From the NCBI RefSeq assembly GCF_902459565.1, contig NZ_CABPSN010000013.1, positions 1-64,000 on the forward strand: DNA of 64,000 nucleotides, read 5' to 3'. Both the position numbers and the translations under genes were made by a program. Position 1 is the stretch's first letter. Every line of letters starts with the position of its first letter. This document shows, piece after piece, positions 53,867 to 62,414 of this stretch. Origin of the DNA: Pandoraea aquatica. GTDB lineage: Bacteria > Pseudomonadota > Gammaproteobacteria > Burkholderiales > Burkholderiaceae. The notes under the pieces are model-generated. The model saw only the letters and a program-made list of their open reading frames with translations, was not told the DNA's origin and searched no databases.

Positions 53867-55048
53867 ATGACGGCCAATCCGCCCAAAGTCCCCAAACGCG
53901 CCATCGATCTGCCGCCGTATGAGACGGTGGCACTCGTCTTGCAGGGTGGCGGGGCGCTAGGGGCCTATCAGGCGGGCGTGTACGCCGGTCTGTACGAGTC
54001 GGGCATCGAGCCGAACTGGATCGCCGGCATCTCCATCGGCGCGCTTAACACGGCGATCATTGCGGGCAATGCGCCGGAGCGTCGTGTCGAGCAACTCGAA
54101 GCGTTCTGGCGGACGATTTGCGAGCCTGCGGTCTTCCCGCCGCTGCCCGCGCCGTTCGAAGCCGCGATCCTCAACGGACCGGAGTCCGGACGCATCGCTT
54201 ACAGCGCCTGGCAGGCGTGGCGCGCGATGGCCGAGGGGCAGAAAGGCTTCTTCACGCCGCGCTGGCCGCAGCCGTTGCCGACCGCCATGGGCGACCCGGC
54301 GCACGCCAGTTACTACGACACGTCGGCATTGCGTGGGACGCTGGAGCGATTCGCTGACTTCGACCGGATCAATGCGCGCGAGATTCGCGTGTCGGTGGGG
54401 GCGGTCAACGTGCATACCGGCAACTTCGTGTATTTCGACAACACGCGCGAGACGTTGCGGGCGGAGCACTTCATGGCATCGGGCGCGTTGCCGCCGGGAT
54501 TCCCCGCCGTGGAGATCGACGGGCAGTATTTCTGGGATGGTGGCCTCGTATCGAACACACCGCTCTCGGAGGTGCTGGGCACGTCGCCGCGCCGCGACAC
54601 GCTCGCGTTTCAGGTCGATCTGTGGAGTGCGCGGGGGCCGTTGCCCGACAATCTGAACGACGTGGCGGGTCGACAGAAGGACATTCAGTTCTCGAGCCGG
54701 ACGCGTCTGGTGACGGACAACTTGCAGCGTGCGCAGCACTATCGACGCGTGTTGCGCGAGGTGCTCGATCGTGTGCCTGCGGATGTGCGTGCGCGTGATC
54801 CGTGGTGCCATGCGGCGGAAGAGATCGCGTGCAGCAAGCGCTACAACGTCGTGCAGCTGATCTATCGCAACAAGGAATACGAGGGGCACTACAAGGACTA
54901 TCAATTCGGGCTGTCAACGATGCTCGATCACTGGGCCAGCGGTCTGGACGACGTTCGCCGCACGTTGGCACATCCGGATTGGCTAGCGATACCGGATGAC
55001 GCCCGAGGCTTCGTCACGCACGATATTCATCGTCATGAAGTGATCTGA
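53867..55048 (+). CDS. Patatin-like phospholipase with DUF3734
   Basis: 393 residues, no signal peptide. Patatin catalytic parts: oxyanion motif VLQGGGALGAYQAGVY, nucleophile in WIAGISIGALNTAI (GxSxG), and the Asp in FWDGGLVSNTPLS (DGG). The C-terminal DUF3734 region begins near residue 290 (YRRVLREVLDRVPADVRARD). In poly-hydroxybutyrate producers such proteins lie beside bdhA and are thought to act on granule or membrane lipids. It follows bdhA on the same strand by 83 bases. Confidence 0.93.
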   Translation: MTANPPKVPKRAIDLPPYETVALVLQGGGALGAYQAGVYAGLYESGIEPNWIAGISIGALNTAIIAGNAPERRVEQLEAFWRTICEPAVFPPLPAPFEAAILNGPESGRIAYSAWQAWRAMAEGQKGFFTPRWPQPLPTAMGDPAHASYYDTSALRGTLERFADFDRINAREIRVSVGAVNVHTGNFVYFDNTRETLRAEHFMASGALPPGFPAVEIDGQYFWDGGLVSNTPLSEVLGTSPRRDTLAFQVDLWSARGPLPDNLNDVAGRQKDIQFSSRTRLVTDNLQRAQHYRRVLREVLDRVPADVRARDPWCHAAEEIACSKRYNVVQLIYRNKEYEGHYKDYQFGLSTMLDHWASGLDDVRRTLAHPDWLAIPDDARGFVTHDIHRHEVI

Positions 55049-55063
55049 GGCGATGCATACCAC

Positions 55064-55095
55064 CCCTGCGGCGTGCCCCCCGACACGCCGCAGGG
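55064..55095. terminator. Hairpin between convergent patatin and CheW-type genes
   Basis: CCCTGCGGCGTG (55064-55075) pairs with CACGCCGCAGGG (55084-55095) across an eight-base C-rich loop. No T run on either side, but the position between convergent stops suits a terminator. Confidence 0.5.
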
Positions 55096-55190
55096 CCCTG
55101 CGCCGGCGCTCGCGAATCCGCCGGTTCTACTTCAGTACTGCATCCCACACGCGCCACTTCCTCACCCCTGAACCGCCTTGTTGCCCGCAC

Positions 55191-57107
55191 TCATTGCGCC
55201 AACGCCGTCTCCAGACGCATCTTGAGCGGCTGAAGATCGAGCAGCATCGCCGTGCGTGCGGTGCCGTCCGCCGTGGGTAGCTCCACCGCCTCGCGCATGT
55301 CGTTGCGCATCTCGTGGGTCGCGCGTCCGAGCAGCATTGCCGGGACCGGCAGCTTATCCGCTTCGTCCAGCGTGACGATGTTCTCGATGGCGTCCACCAG
55401 CAGACCGAATTTGTCCTTGCCGTGTTCGATGACCAGAATCTTGCGCGCCTGCGCGTCGTCCTGCATCGGCATGCCGTACAGCGCGCGCAGATCGACGATG
55501 GTCACCAGCTCGCGCCGCAAATTGAGCATGCCGCGCACGAACGACGGTGCGCCCGGTGCGGGCATCACATCCGGCGAGTCGTGGATGATCTCGCGCAACT
55601 GGTCGAGACGCACCGCGAGCATGTGCTGCAAACGGAAGGAGACATACGCGTGACGCGTCCCACGCGACGACTTCGCACCACGCCACGCCGCCTCGCCGAC
55701 CTTCGCCCGTTGCGCCGGGTCCGTCTCGCGATACAACTCGCGATGCCCGCGTGTCAGTTCCAGCACCTGTGAATGCGTGAAGAGTTCGTCGGCGTTGAGT
55801 AGCACGATGTCGTTCGACGTGACGGTCGCACCGCCCACACCTCCCGCATCCACCGGCTCGCGCGGAATGCATCCCGCGAAGAGCTGCGCGTGCGAGGCGC
55901 TGAACGACGGCATCGCCAGCAACTCGTCGGCGTAATAGGTGACGATGCTGTCCACTGCGTCGACCAGCAAGCCGAAGTGCACGTCTTCCTGCTTGACGAT
56001 CAGAATGCGCCGCGGATCGGACGCCGTTCCCGCAATCTCCGGCTCCGGACGGCTCGCCTGCAACCCCAGAAAATGCGCGAAGTCGATGACGGGCACCACC
56101 GTGCCGCGCAGGTTCAGCATGCCGACGCAGAAAACGCTCGCCAGCGCCGAGTTTTGCAGATCGGGGATGCGGATGATCTCGCGGATCGCGCTCATCGGCA
56201 GCGCCAGACGTGAGTGCTCGACGGTGAACGACACGCATTGCAGCCGTTGCCGCTGCTGGCGGCGCTGCGGCGCGCTGAGCGCCTGACGCGCGAGCAACTG
56301 CGGCATGTTCTCGATGCGCACGAGCGCAGCCGGTGCGAGGATCTGCAAAATGCGGTCGCCGCCATCGAGCTTGATGGCCCCGGACACCACCTGCGGCGCA
56401 ACGTGCGACGGATCGTATTCGAATCCCGTGCGTTGCGACGCCCGCACACGCAGAATCTCACTCGTGCTGTCGAACAGCAGACCAACGCGAATGCCCTCGA
56501 CGTCGACGATGGCGATCTTCTCGGTCACTGGCGTTGCATTCGCCGACCCGCCCGCTCCGACATTCGCCTCGCCCGCAATCGCCAGCAACGGCTTCAGATC
56601 GACGATGGGGATGAGCGTGCCGCGCAGGTTGAACAACCCGAGCAGGAAAGCGGGTGAGAGCGGTACCGGCGTAATGCGCTCGGGGAAATTCACGACTTCC
56701 TGCAACGCGGCAATCGGCAGTGCGAATTCGACGTCGCCCAGATGAAACGAGCCGAACACCTCGATGTCGTCGGGGGCGGCGTTGCGCGCTTTCGTTGGCG
56801 TCGCCAATGCCAGCGATGCCACCGATGCCGCCGGCGTCGTCAGCGTTGCTTCGGCAGGCGCAAGCCATGACGATTCGACGTCCATCGCCGCATCGTCGGC
56901 CGACGGCACCGGCGACGACGACGGCGCGTGCAACGCTTCGCGTACGTGGGTCGTCACGCCCGGTAGCGGTCCGTAACCGCATCCGTCACCCCTGAAGCCC
57001 TGATAGCCCTGAAAGTTCAGATAGGGCGACACCGTCGGCGGCAGGACGGTCGTGCCCGCGACGGCGTTGCGCTGGAGAAACGGGAATCCCGGTGTCCGTG
57101 CATTCAT
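55191..57107 (-). CDS. Chemotaxis scaffold protein with three CheW domains
   Basis: 638 residues, about four times a normal CheW. An N-terminal disordered stretch of about 110 residues (LNFQGYQGFRGDGCGYG, then Ala/Ser/Pro-rich) is followed by three CheW domains: about 115-275 (FHLGDVEFALPIAALQEVVN, LFNLRGTLIPIVDLKPLL), 290-445 (LALPMSAIREIIRI, MLNLRGTVVPVIDFAHFLG) and 490-630 (LAVRLDQLREIIHD, MLNLRRELVTIVDLRALYG). CheW links receptors to CheA; a triple form could cross-link several receptors or rings. The ATG overlaps the cheD stop by four bases (ATGA), so they are coupled. Last gene of the operon. Confidence 0.93.
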   Translation of the reverse strand: MNARTPGFPFLQRNAVAGTTVLPPTVSPYLNFQGYQGFRGDGCGYGPLPGVTTHVREALHAPSSSPVPSADDAAMDVESSWLAPAEATLTTPAASVASLALATPTKARNAAPDDIEVFGSFHLGDVEFALPIAALQEVVNFPERITPVPLSPAFLLGLFNLRGTLIPIVDLKPLLAIAGEANVGAGGSANATPVTEKIAIVDVEGIRVGLLFDSTSEILRVRASQRTGFEYDPSHVAPQVVSGAIKLDGGDRILQILAPAALVRIENMPQLLARQALSAPQRRQQRQRLQCVSFTVEHSRLALPMSAIREIIRIPDLQNSALASVFCVGMLNLRGTVVPVIDFAHFLGLQASRPEPEIAGTASDPRRILIVKQEDVHFGLLVDAVDSIVTYYADELLAMPSFSASHAQLFAGCIPREPVDAGGVGGATVTSNDIVLLNADELFTHSQVLELTRGHRELYRETDPAQRAKVGEAAWRGAKSSRGTRHAYVSFRLQHMLAVRLDQLREIIHDSPDVMPAPGAPSFVRGMLNLRRELVTIVDLRALYGMPMQDDAQARKILVIEHGKDKFGLLVDAIENIVTLDEADKLPVPAMLLGRATHEMRNDMREAVELPTADGTARTAMLLDLQPLKMRLETALAQ

Positions 57108-57631
57108 GATTCACGTCCCACGAGTCTGAGAGCGGGGCGACGCGGCACAGCGGCACCTCCGTTCGAGCCAATGGTGCGCACGAGAAATGCGTGACGCGCG
57201 CAATCGATCAACAGTTGTCGCCCGACTTCCCCGCCGACCTCGACGTGGACGATTGGTATGCCCGTCTCGGCGATCAGCGCCTGCGCCATCTTGGCGTTCG
57301 CCACGCCGATCAAGCCATGCTTGGCGGGTGGCTGGTGCGGCATCATGTTGCCCCCGCCGGCGATCACCGCTTCGATCTCGCTACGGCGCGCACCGTCCGC
57401 CTTCATCAGGGCGAGCAGCGACGGCACCGCCTGCGTGACGTACTTCGCCCCGATAGCGAGCGTTGGATTCGGCGCTTCCGGCAACAGACAGTGGGCGAGG
57501 CCGTAGAGCCCGCGCGAGCGCCACATCAACCCGATGCCGACGCACGAACCGAGGGTGGCCCGCAGCACGTCTTCACCGCGCCCGATGCGCACCTCGCCCA
57601 TCAACACCTGAATGTCATGCGACGGCCCCAT
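57104..57631 (-). CDS. cheD: Chemoreceptor glutamine deamidase CheD
   Basis: 175 residues from the ATG at 57631, preceded by AGGGGG; an ATG at 57670 would overlap cheR further. Catalytic core: RATLGSCVGIGLMW with the nucleophilic Cys, and GLAHCLLPEA with the His. The C-terminal part has VIAGGGNMM and GIPIVHVEVGGEVGRQLL. It deamidates Gln (and hydrolyses methyl-Glu) on receptors, tuning the MCP encoded first in the operon. Overlaps cheR by 17 bases and the triple-CheW gene by four. Confidence 0.94.
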   Translation of the reverse strand: MGPSHDIQVLMGEVRIGRGEDVLRATLGSCVGIGLMWRSRGLYGLAHCLLPEAPNPTLAIGAKYVTQAVPSLLALMKADGARRSEIEAVIAGGGNMMPHQPPAKHGLIGVANAKMAQALIAETGIPIVHVEVGGEVGRQLLIDCARHAFLVRTIGSNGGAAVPRRPALRLVGRES

Positions 57632-58457
57632 TCGATGCCCCCTGATTGCGGTAAATGAGCGGTTGCTCAAATTGATAGCCGGTGGACAGTCGCGAGAGCG
57701 ACTCCGATTCGCCGACGATCAGCACGCCTTCGGGGGCAAGCGTGCGACGTACGTTCTCCAATACTCGTTCCTGATCGCCCGTCTCGAAATAGATCAGCAC
57801 ATTGCGCAGCATGACGAGGTCGAACGCCTCGCGACGCGCCAGACGCTGGTAAAGGTTGTGCTCTGCAAACGTGATATGCGCACGCAACTCGGGTGCGACC
57901 GTGAACCCGCCGGCGCTCGGACGGAAGTACTTCGCGAGCATGGCCGGACGCTGTTGCTTGAGCCCGTCGATGCTGCGACCGCCGTAGTTGCCTGCCATGG
58001 CGACGGCCAGCACCTGACTCGAAATGTCGGTCGCGTGGATCTGATACTGGAAGCCCGTGTGACGCGCCCGAAATTCCTCGCAGATCATGGCCGCGGAATA
58101 CGACTCCTCTCCCGAAGAAGCGGCGGCCGACCACATGTGGAAGGCGCGCCCCGGATTGGCGGCATGCCAGCGCGGCAGGTAATGCTGCGCGAAGTAATCC
58201 CACACGCGCGGAGTGCGAAAGAAGGTGGTTTCGTTCGTCGTGACGAGATTCACGAAGTTGCGAATTTCGTCAGGCGTGTTCTCTAGCAGCGCCAGATAGT
58301 CGCGATAACAACGCAGCGACAGCGTGCGCAGGCGCGGGCGCAAACGGCCCTGCAACATCGTCCACTTCTTCTCGTTCATCGAGATGCCGGTATGCCGGTG
58401 AACAGCGCGCAGGAGCGCTTGCTGGGTGACGGCGTCGGCGTCGGCTTCGATTTCCAT
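57615..58457 (-). CDS. cheR: Chemoreceptor methyltransferase CheR
   Basis: 280 residues. N-terminal helical domain (GISMNEKKWTMLQGRLRPRL, then NLVTTNETTFFRTPRVWDYF, the CheR signature), then the SAM-binding domain: MWSAAASSGEESYSAAMICE, IHATDISSQVLAVAMAG, and LVMLRNVLIYFETGDQERVL. It methylates glutamates of receptors using SAM. It lies between the soluble receptor and cheD, with overlapping ends, so adaptation enzymes are dedicated to this receptor. No CheB is seen. Confidence 0.95.
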   Translation of the reverse strand: MEIEADADAVTQQALLRAVHRHTGISMNEKKWTMLQGRLRPRLRTLSLRCYRDYLALLENTPDEIRNFVNLVTTNETTFFRTPRVWDYFAQHYLPRWHAANPGRAFHMWSAAASSGEESYSAAMICEEFRARHTGFQYQIHATDISSQVLAVAMAGNYGGRSIDGLKQQRPAMLAKYFRPSAGGFTVAPELRAHITFAEHNLYQRLARREAFDLVMLRNVLIYFETGDQERVLENVRRTLAPEGVLIVGESESLSRLSTGYQFEQPLIYRNQGASNGAVA

Positions 58458-58572
58458 ATCGGGCCCTCTTGGCGGACGTGGGTTCCGGTGCGGCCAGTCG
58501 GTCGGCCGTCATCGGAAAAATACCGGCGAGCGTATTCCCGGGGTGCGAAGAATGTGGCTCGCCGGGTAAGGC

Positions 58573-60270
58573 CTACACCTTGAACCTCGAGACGGTGCGA
58601 TCCAGTTCCTCTGCGCCCTGATTGAGGCCGGTCGTCGCCTGGGCGATGGTCTCGCATGCGCCCGCCGACTTCTCCGTCTCTTCCGCCACGTGCTGAATCG
58701 CGAGACTCACTTCGCGCGCGGCGACGAGCTGCTCTTCTGCGGCACATGAAATCTCGGAGATGGCCTGCGTGGTGCGCGACACACCGCTCACGATCTTCTC
58801 GAAGGCTTCGCCTGCCTGACGCGAAACGTCGCTGCCCTGCGCCACCCGCTTGGTCGACTCGTTGATGAGCTTGGAGATTTCCTTGGTGGCTTGCGACGAG
58901 CGCTCGGCGAGCTTGCGAACTTCGTCTGCCACGACCGAGAAGCCGAGGCCGTGTTCGCCCGCGCGCGCCGCTTCGATGGCAGCGTTGAAGGCGAGCAGGT
59001 TGGTCTGCCCGGCGATCTCGCCGATCACCTTCACGATCTCGCTGATGTCTTCCGACGACTTGTTGATCAGTTCCATCGCTTCGACGGAACGGGCAATGGC
59101 ACGCGAGCCGGTTTCGGCTTCCTGCTGCGTCGACTTGGCGAGCTGGTCAGCCCCCTTGGTGTTGTCGGCAATCGAGTTGATCGACGCCGTCAGTTCCTCG
59201 ATAGACGCGTTCATCTCTTCGACCGTCGCCCCCAGTGCCTGCGCACCCGTCGCCACCGTGTTCGCGCGGTCTGCGATGTCGCGCGACGCGCCCGAGAACT
59301 CGCCCGCCGAGTTGACGACCTTGCCGATCACGCCGCGCAGGTCGTCCATCATGTGACGAATGCCGTCGGCCAGCTGATCGATGGGGTCGGTGCCGTTCAC
59401 CGCAATCGCGCCGGTCAGATCGCCGGCCGCCGCGCGATTGACGGTGTCGAGCAGCAGCGCGACTTTGCGCTGGTCGTCCTCCGCGCGCCGTTTCACGCTC
59501 GCTTCGAGTTCGACCTGCTGCGTGATGTCGGTGGCGAACTTCACGACCTTATAGGGACGGCCGTTCGCGTCGAGGATCGGGTTGTACGTCGCCTGAATCC
59601 AGATTTCGCGTCCGCCACGGCCGAGGCGCTTGTAGCGTCCCGCATCGAATTCGCCGCGATTGAGCTTGGCCCAGAAGTCGCGGTACTCGTTACCGGCGGC
59701 GTAGTCCTGTTCGCAGAACATGCGGTGATGCTTGCCGCGAATCTCGTCAAGCGAGTAGCCCAGCGTCTTCAGGAAGTTGTCGTTGGCCGTGATGACCGTG
59801 CCGTCGAGATTGAATTCGATAACGGCCTGCGCGATGTCCATCGCGCGCACCTTGCCTTCGAATTCGGCTTGACGCGTGCGATCTGCCGTGACGTCGGTGG
59901 CGAACTTGATCACCTTGTACGCCACGCCGTTCGCGTCGAACACGGGGTTGTACGAGGCGCGGATCCACACTTCGCGTCCGCCTTTGCCCAGTCGCTTGTA
60001 CTCGCCGGAATCGAATTCGCCGCGACCGAGCTTCGCCCAGAAGTCGCGATAGGCGTTCGAGGCGGTGTAATCGGGCTCGCAGAACATGCGGTGGTGCTGG
60101 CCCTGAATTTCATCGAGACGATAGCCCACGGTCTGCAGGAAGTTCTCGTTCGCGTGAAGAATGCGCCCCTGCAAATCGAACTCGATAACGGCCTGCACGC
60201 GGTTGAGCGCGGCGGTGACGGCCTGTAGTTCCTGTTGTTCCATCTGGAATTCAGGCGTGGCGATTTCCAT
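58573..60270 (-). CDS. Soluble chemoreceptor with tandem PAS domains
   Basis: 565 residues and no membrane span, so cytoplasmic. Two nearly duplicate PAS domains at about 15-130 and 137-252, each with [18 protein letters not shown] or [18 protein letters not shown], then [13 protein letters not shown] and a PAC part [11 protein letters not shown]; the unit is 122 codons. A short HAMP-like stretch (about 255-310) leads to the signalling domain with the conserved hairpin [20 protein letters not shown] and [20 protein letters not shown]. No C-terminal pentapeptide for CheR tethering is seen (ends DRTVSRFKV). It resembles Aer-like or BdlA-like receptors for redox or biofilm signals. First gene of the operon. 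Confidence 0.94.
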   Translation of the reverse strand: MEIATPEFQMEQQELQAVTAALNRVQAVIEFDLQGRILHANENFLQTVGYRLDEIQGQHHRMFCEPDYTASNAYRDFWAKLGRGEFDSGEYKRLGKGGREVWIRASYNPVFDANGVAYKVIKFATDVTADRTRQAEFEGKVRAMDIAQAVIEFNLDGTVITANDNFLKTLGYSLDEIRGKHHRMFCEQDYAAGNEYRDFWAKLNRGEFDAGRYKRLGRGGREIWIQATYNPILDANGRPYKVVKFATDITQQVELEASVKRRAEDDQRKVALLLDTVNRAAAGDLTGAIAVNGTDPIDQLADGIRHMMDDLRGVIGKVVNSAGEFSGASRDIADRANTVATGAQALGATVEEMNASIEELTASINSIADNTKGADQLAKSTQQEAETGSRAIARSVEAMELINKSSEDISEIVKVIGEIAGQTNLLAFNAAIEAARAGEHGLGFSVVADEVRKLAERSSQATKEISKLINESTKRVAQGSDVSRQAGEAFEKIVSGVSRTTQAISEISCAAEEQLVAAREVSLAIQHVAEETEKSAGACETIAQATTGLNQGAEELDRTVSRFKV

Positions 60271-60636
60271 GACTTTTCCCCTGATACGCTTGCCCCGGCG
60301 CGTGTCGTGCGGCCGTCACGAAAGGGATGCTGCGTTCCCCCAATTGAATACGCAGTCCTCTATAGACGCGATTACGACAGCGAAGGAGTCAACTTGAGAT
60401 CGGTGCGTACCCGCATGTGGTTTATGCCGATGAGGTTGAAAATCGCTGCGAAAGCCACGTCCAATAAGGCTTTAAAGATAAAGGAATCGCATAGGAAGTC
60501 GACGGTGTTATAGCGTCGATACATTTCAAACGCACAGATGAAATGAGAATACGAAAGCGCCTGCACATTCGCGGTGCAGGAAAGTGTCGCGATCGCGTGT
60601 CGGAGATTGGGCTCCGCAAGGATCGGAGAGATTTGA

Positions 60637-60672
60637 AAAAAAGCCTCCTCCCGTGTCTGCAACGGGAGGAGG
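60637..60672 (-). terminator. Strong minus-strand terminator upstream of the receptor operon
   Basis: CCTCCTCCCGT (60644-60654) pairs with ACGGGAGGAGG (60662-60672), seven-base loop; on the minus strand it is followed by seven T's. On the plus strand no T run follows. It has no minus-strand gene directly upstream of it. Confidence 0.85.
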
Positions 60673-60716
60673 GTTTGAGTCAAAGCCGCACTCTTCGGGG
60701 CAATTGAAAGGGCGAC
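60637..60716 (-). ncRNA. Candidate sigma-54-dependent small RNA (about 80 nt)
   Basis: The start is placed about 12 bases after the -12 element of the promoter at 60728-60743; the end is the T run of the terminator. The minus-strand RNA would begin with about 45 unpaired or weakly paired bases, then a CCCTCCTCCCGT/ACGGGAGGAGG hairpin and seven U's. The CCUCCUCCC run resembles an anti-Shine-Dalgarno sequence but is in the stem. It could instead be an attenuated leader of the receptor operon. Confidence 0.4.
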
Positions 60717-60727
60717 GCTTACCACTA

Positions 60728-60743
60728 TGCAAGCGGCATGCCA
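60728..60743 (-). promoter_or_regulatory. Near-consensus sigma-54 promoter
   Basis: Minus strand TGGCATGCCGCTTGCA against consensus TGGCACG-N4-TTGCA: one difference, correct GG-N10-GC spacing. It faces the receptor operon, whose start codon is about 460 bases away, with a terminator in between. Confidence 0.65.
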
Positions 60744-60836
60744 GACAGCGGGATCTCGCGAAACCCGCGTCGTTGCTGGTTTTACGCAAAGTGATGACAT
60801 TGCTGACGGACCGATGTTACGGCCACACCCAGCGCG

Positions 60837-60862
60837 TGTTACGTAACAAAGTGCGACACTTT
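60837..60862. promoter_or_regulatory. Two adjacent dyads, likely operators
   Basis: TGTTACGTAACA (60837-60848) is a perfect 12-bp palindrome and is directly followed by AAAGTG-CGA-CACTTT (60848-60862). They lie about 90 bases upstream of the sigma-54-like element and about 115 bases before the small lipoprotein gene, so either could be controlled. Confidence 0.5.
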
Positions 60863-60975
60863 CCCCGTTTGGCAACCTTCGCTTACACGGCTTACAGACG
60901 CGTGATGGGCTTCCTACAGGGCTGGCGATATAAAGAAAGCGAACGGATTCGCGTTCTTACCTGTGGAGTCAGATC

Positions 60976-61089
60976 ATGAAGTTAGTCGTCGCCGCGTTGC
61001 TTGCTATCACGCTTGCCGGATGCGTTGTCGTTCCGGCACGACCGTATTACGGAGGGGGTTATTACGGGCATGGGTACTATCGATATTGA
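60976..61089 (+). CDS. Tiny lipoprotein (37 residues)
   Basis: ATG at 60976 with GTGGAG eight bases upstream. The product begins MKLVVAALLAITLAG, then C, a complete lipoprotein signal, followed by VVVPARPYYGGGYYGHGYYR and Y. The mature part is about 22 residues, rich in Gly and Tyr. Such very short Gly/Tyr-rich entericidin-like or YXXG lipoproteins occur in burkholderias without known function. Separate transcription is likely, given the dyads upstream. Confidence 0.7.
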   Translation: MKLVVAALLAITLAGCVVVPARPYYGGGYYGHGYYRY

Positions 61090-61338
61090 AATATTTACGG
61101 CTGAAGTTTTTTTGTCGCAACATCCGAAGTGTTTTGCTTGATGAGCTACGAAGCCATTCGCCACTTTAATGCGAGGTCGTAAGTCACTCGAATGGCGATG
61201 AATGCCTGAATGCGCGATGGCGCATGAAGCGTCGATAAATCGTCGAGGCTTCATGCGTGCATTGCATGGGTCGACGTAATCCGTTCGCAGCGACGTTCGT
61301 CACAACGACGTTTTCAACGATGGACGTGCTTACAAGTT
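61090..61338. other. Intergenic stretch, no gene seen
   Basis: About 250 bases between the tiny lipoprotein stop and the terminator at 61339. AT-rich at first, with several imperfect repeats of CGTCGA/TCGACG and GATGAATGCC-like words. I can assign nothing to it. Confidence 0.5.
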
Positions 61339-61376
61339 AAAGCCCCGCGGTCAGTCGACCTGCGGGGCTTTTCTTT
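61339..61376 (+). terminator. Terminator between convergent small exported-protein genes
   Basis: AAAGCCCCGC (61339-61348) pairs with GCGGGGCTTT (61362-61371), with an inner GGTC/GACC stem, then TCTTTT. It may also serve the minus-strand gene at 61408. Confidence 0.85.
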
Positions 61377-61407
61377 TGACGCTGCTTCGCCATGACGGCG
61401 GGAAATC

Positions 61408-61719
61408 TTAGCGATGGCGATGGTCGCGATGGTCCCATCCACGGCGATCCCAGCCGCGATCGTGATGCCAGTGGCGCGGCGGCGGGCCTCGCCAGTAGCG
61501 CGGGGGCGGGCCATACACGACGGGCGGCGGGGCGACCATCATCGGTGCCGGTGCGGCGTAGACGGGGGGCGGCGCGTAGACCGGTCCCGGGGCCACGATG
61601 GCCGGGCCGGGAATGCCGATGTTGACTGACACATCGGTGCGCGCGAAAGCGCTGCCCGACACAAATACTGCGGTGAGTCCCGTGAGGGTGGCGGTAGCCA
61701 TCCAGAAACGACGTTGCAT
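61408..61719 (-). CDS. Exported Pro-rich protein, PXPV-repeat type
   Basis: 103 residues from the ATG at 61719, with AAGGAG six bases upstream. Signal peptide (MQRRFWMATATLTGLTAVFV... SAFA), then DVSVNIGIPGPAIVAPGPVY and Pro/Tyr/Val-rich repeats (APPPVYAAPAPMMVAPPPVV), ending in a His/Arg/Asp/Trp-rich tail (HHDRGWDRRGWDHRDHRHR). This matches the burkholderial PXPV-repeat exported proteins, of unknown function; the tail could bind metal or polyanions. Confidence 0.82.
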   Translation of the reverse strand: MQRRFWMATATLTGLTAVFVSGSAFARTDVSVNIGIPGPAIVAPGPVYAPPPVYAAPAPMMVAPPPVVYGPPPRYWRGPPPRHWHHDRGWDRRGWDHRDHRHR

Positions 61720-61867
61720 CTGTTCTCCTTATTTAGCGCTGCGCTGTGTGTGCCGGCGCGCGGTCCGTAGTTGAAATTCTACGGACGAGGAGCCGCCGCC
61801 GGTGCTACGGCGGCACTACAGATGTAACAAGGCGTAAGGATAGTGCGACGGGGGAGGGTGAGCAGAC

Positions 61868-62161
61868 CTAACGGCGTTCGTGGTCTCGCGGTGCGAGAAA
61901 GCTTGCCGGACGACGGCCACGTCGTTCGGAGGTCGCGAAGTAGGACGGCCGACGCAAATCGTGCGTGTCGTTCGGCGAACGCCAGTAAGGTGTGCGGGGC
62001 GTGCCGAGCAGATCGCCGGGGCGGTGCGGGGAGAGGGGGGGTACGGCAGCAGGCCAGGCGACGTTGCGCCAACGCGCGCCCGCAGGCACGACAAGGACCA
62101 GCATGACGAACACGAGCGTCACAACGGCGTAGACGACAACAGGCGAGAGGGTGGTCTCCAT
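61868..62161 (-). CDS. Small single-span membrane protein, unknown
   Basis: 97 residues from the ATG at 62161, with CGGAG six bases upstream; the frame extends 50 codons further without a good start. One membrane span near the N-terminus (VVVYAVVTLVFVMLVLVVP), then a Pro/Arg-rich soluble tail (PLSPHRPGDLLGTPRTPYWR). No family recognised. The gap from 62162 to 62414 holds no gene. Confidence 0.5.
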   Translation of the reverse strand: METTLSPVVVYAVVTLVFVMLVLVVPAGARWRNVAWPAAVPPLSPHRPGDLLGTPRTPYWRSPNDTHDLRRPSYFATSERRGRRPASFLAPRDHERR

Positions 62162-62414
62162 GACAAACTCCGGTCGCATACATGTCACACCACTGGGGGG
62201 ATGGGTGTCGGAGGGGCGGCATCCAGGGCAGGCAAATTCATGCGACAGCCCGTGGAAACACGCAACCATGCGCTCCGGCACGCAAAGTGTGGCGTTTTCA
62301 CTATAGTCCATGCGGGTCTTGCTGACACTCGGTTGATGCCACGCAGGTTGCAGGACTACACTACAGACGCAGTTTCCCGAATGCCATCACGACTTTGCCG
62401 TCCGGGGGATCAAG

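Larger units (their letters stand above)
60271..60975. other. 705-bp intergenic region: receptor leader, small-RNA candidate, operator dyads
   Basis: No protein gene here that I can support. It holds a sigma-54-like promoter (60728-60743), a terminator facing the same way (60637-60672), two dyads (60837-60862), and AT-richer sequence near 60420-60560. Frames that cross it on the minus strand run through the terminator and lack family features. Confidence 0.6.

Noticed and set aside
60372-60875. 167-codon minus-strand frame upstream of the receptor gene
   Set aside because: It crosses a strong terminator on its own strand and a sigma-54-like promoter, and its product has no family features.
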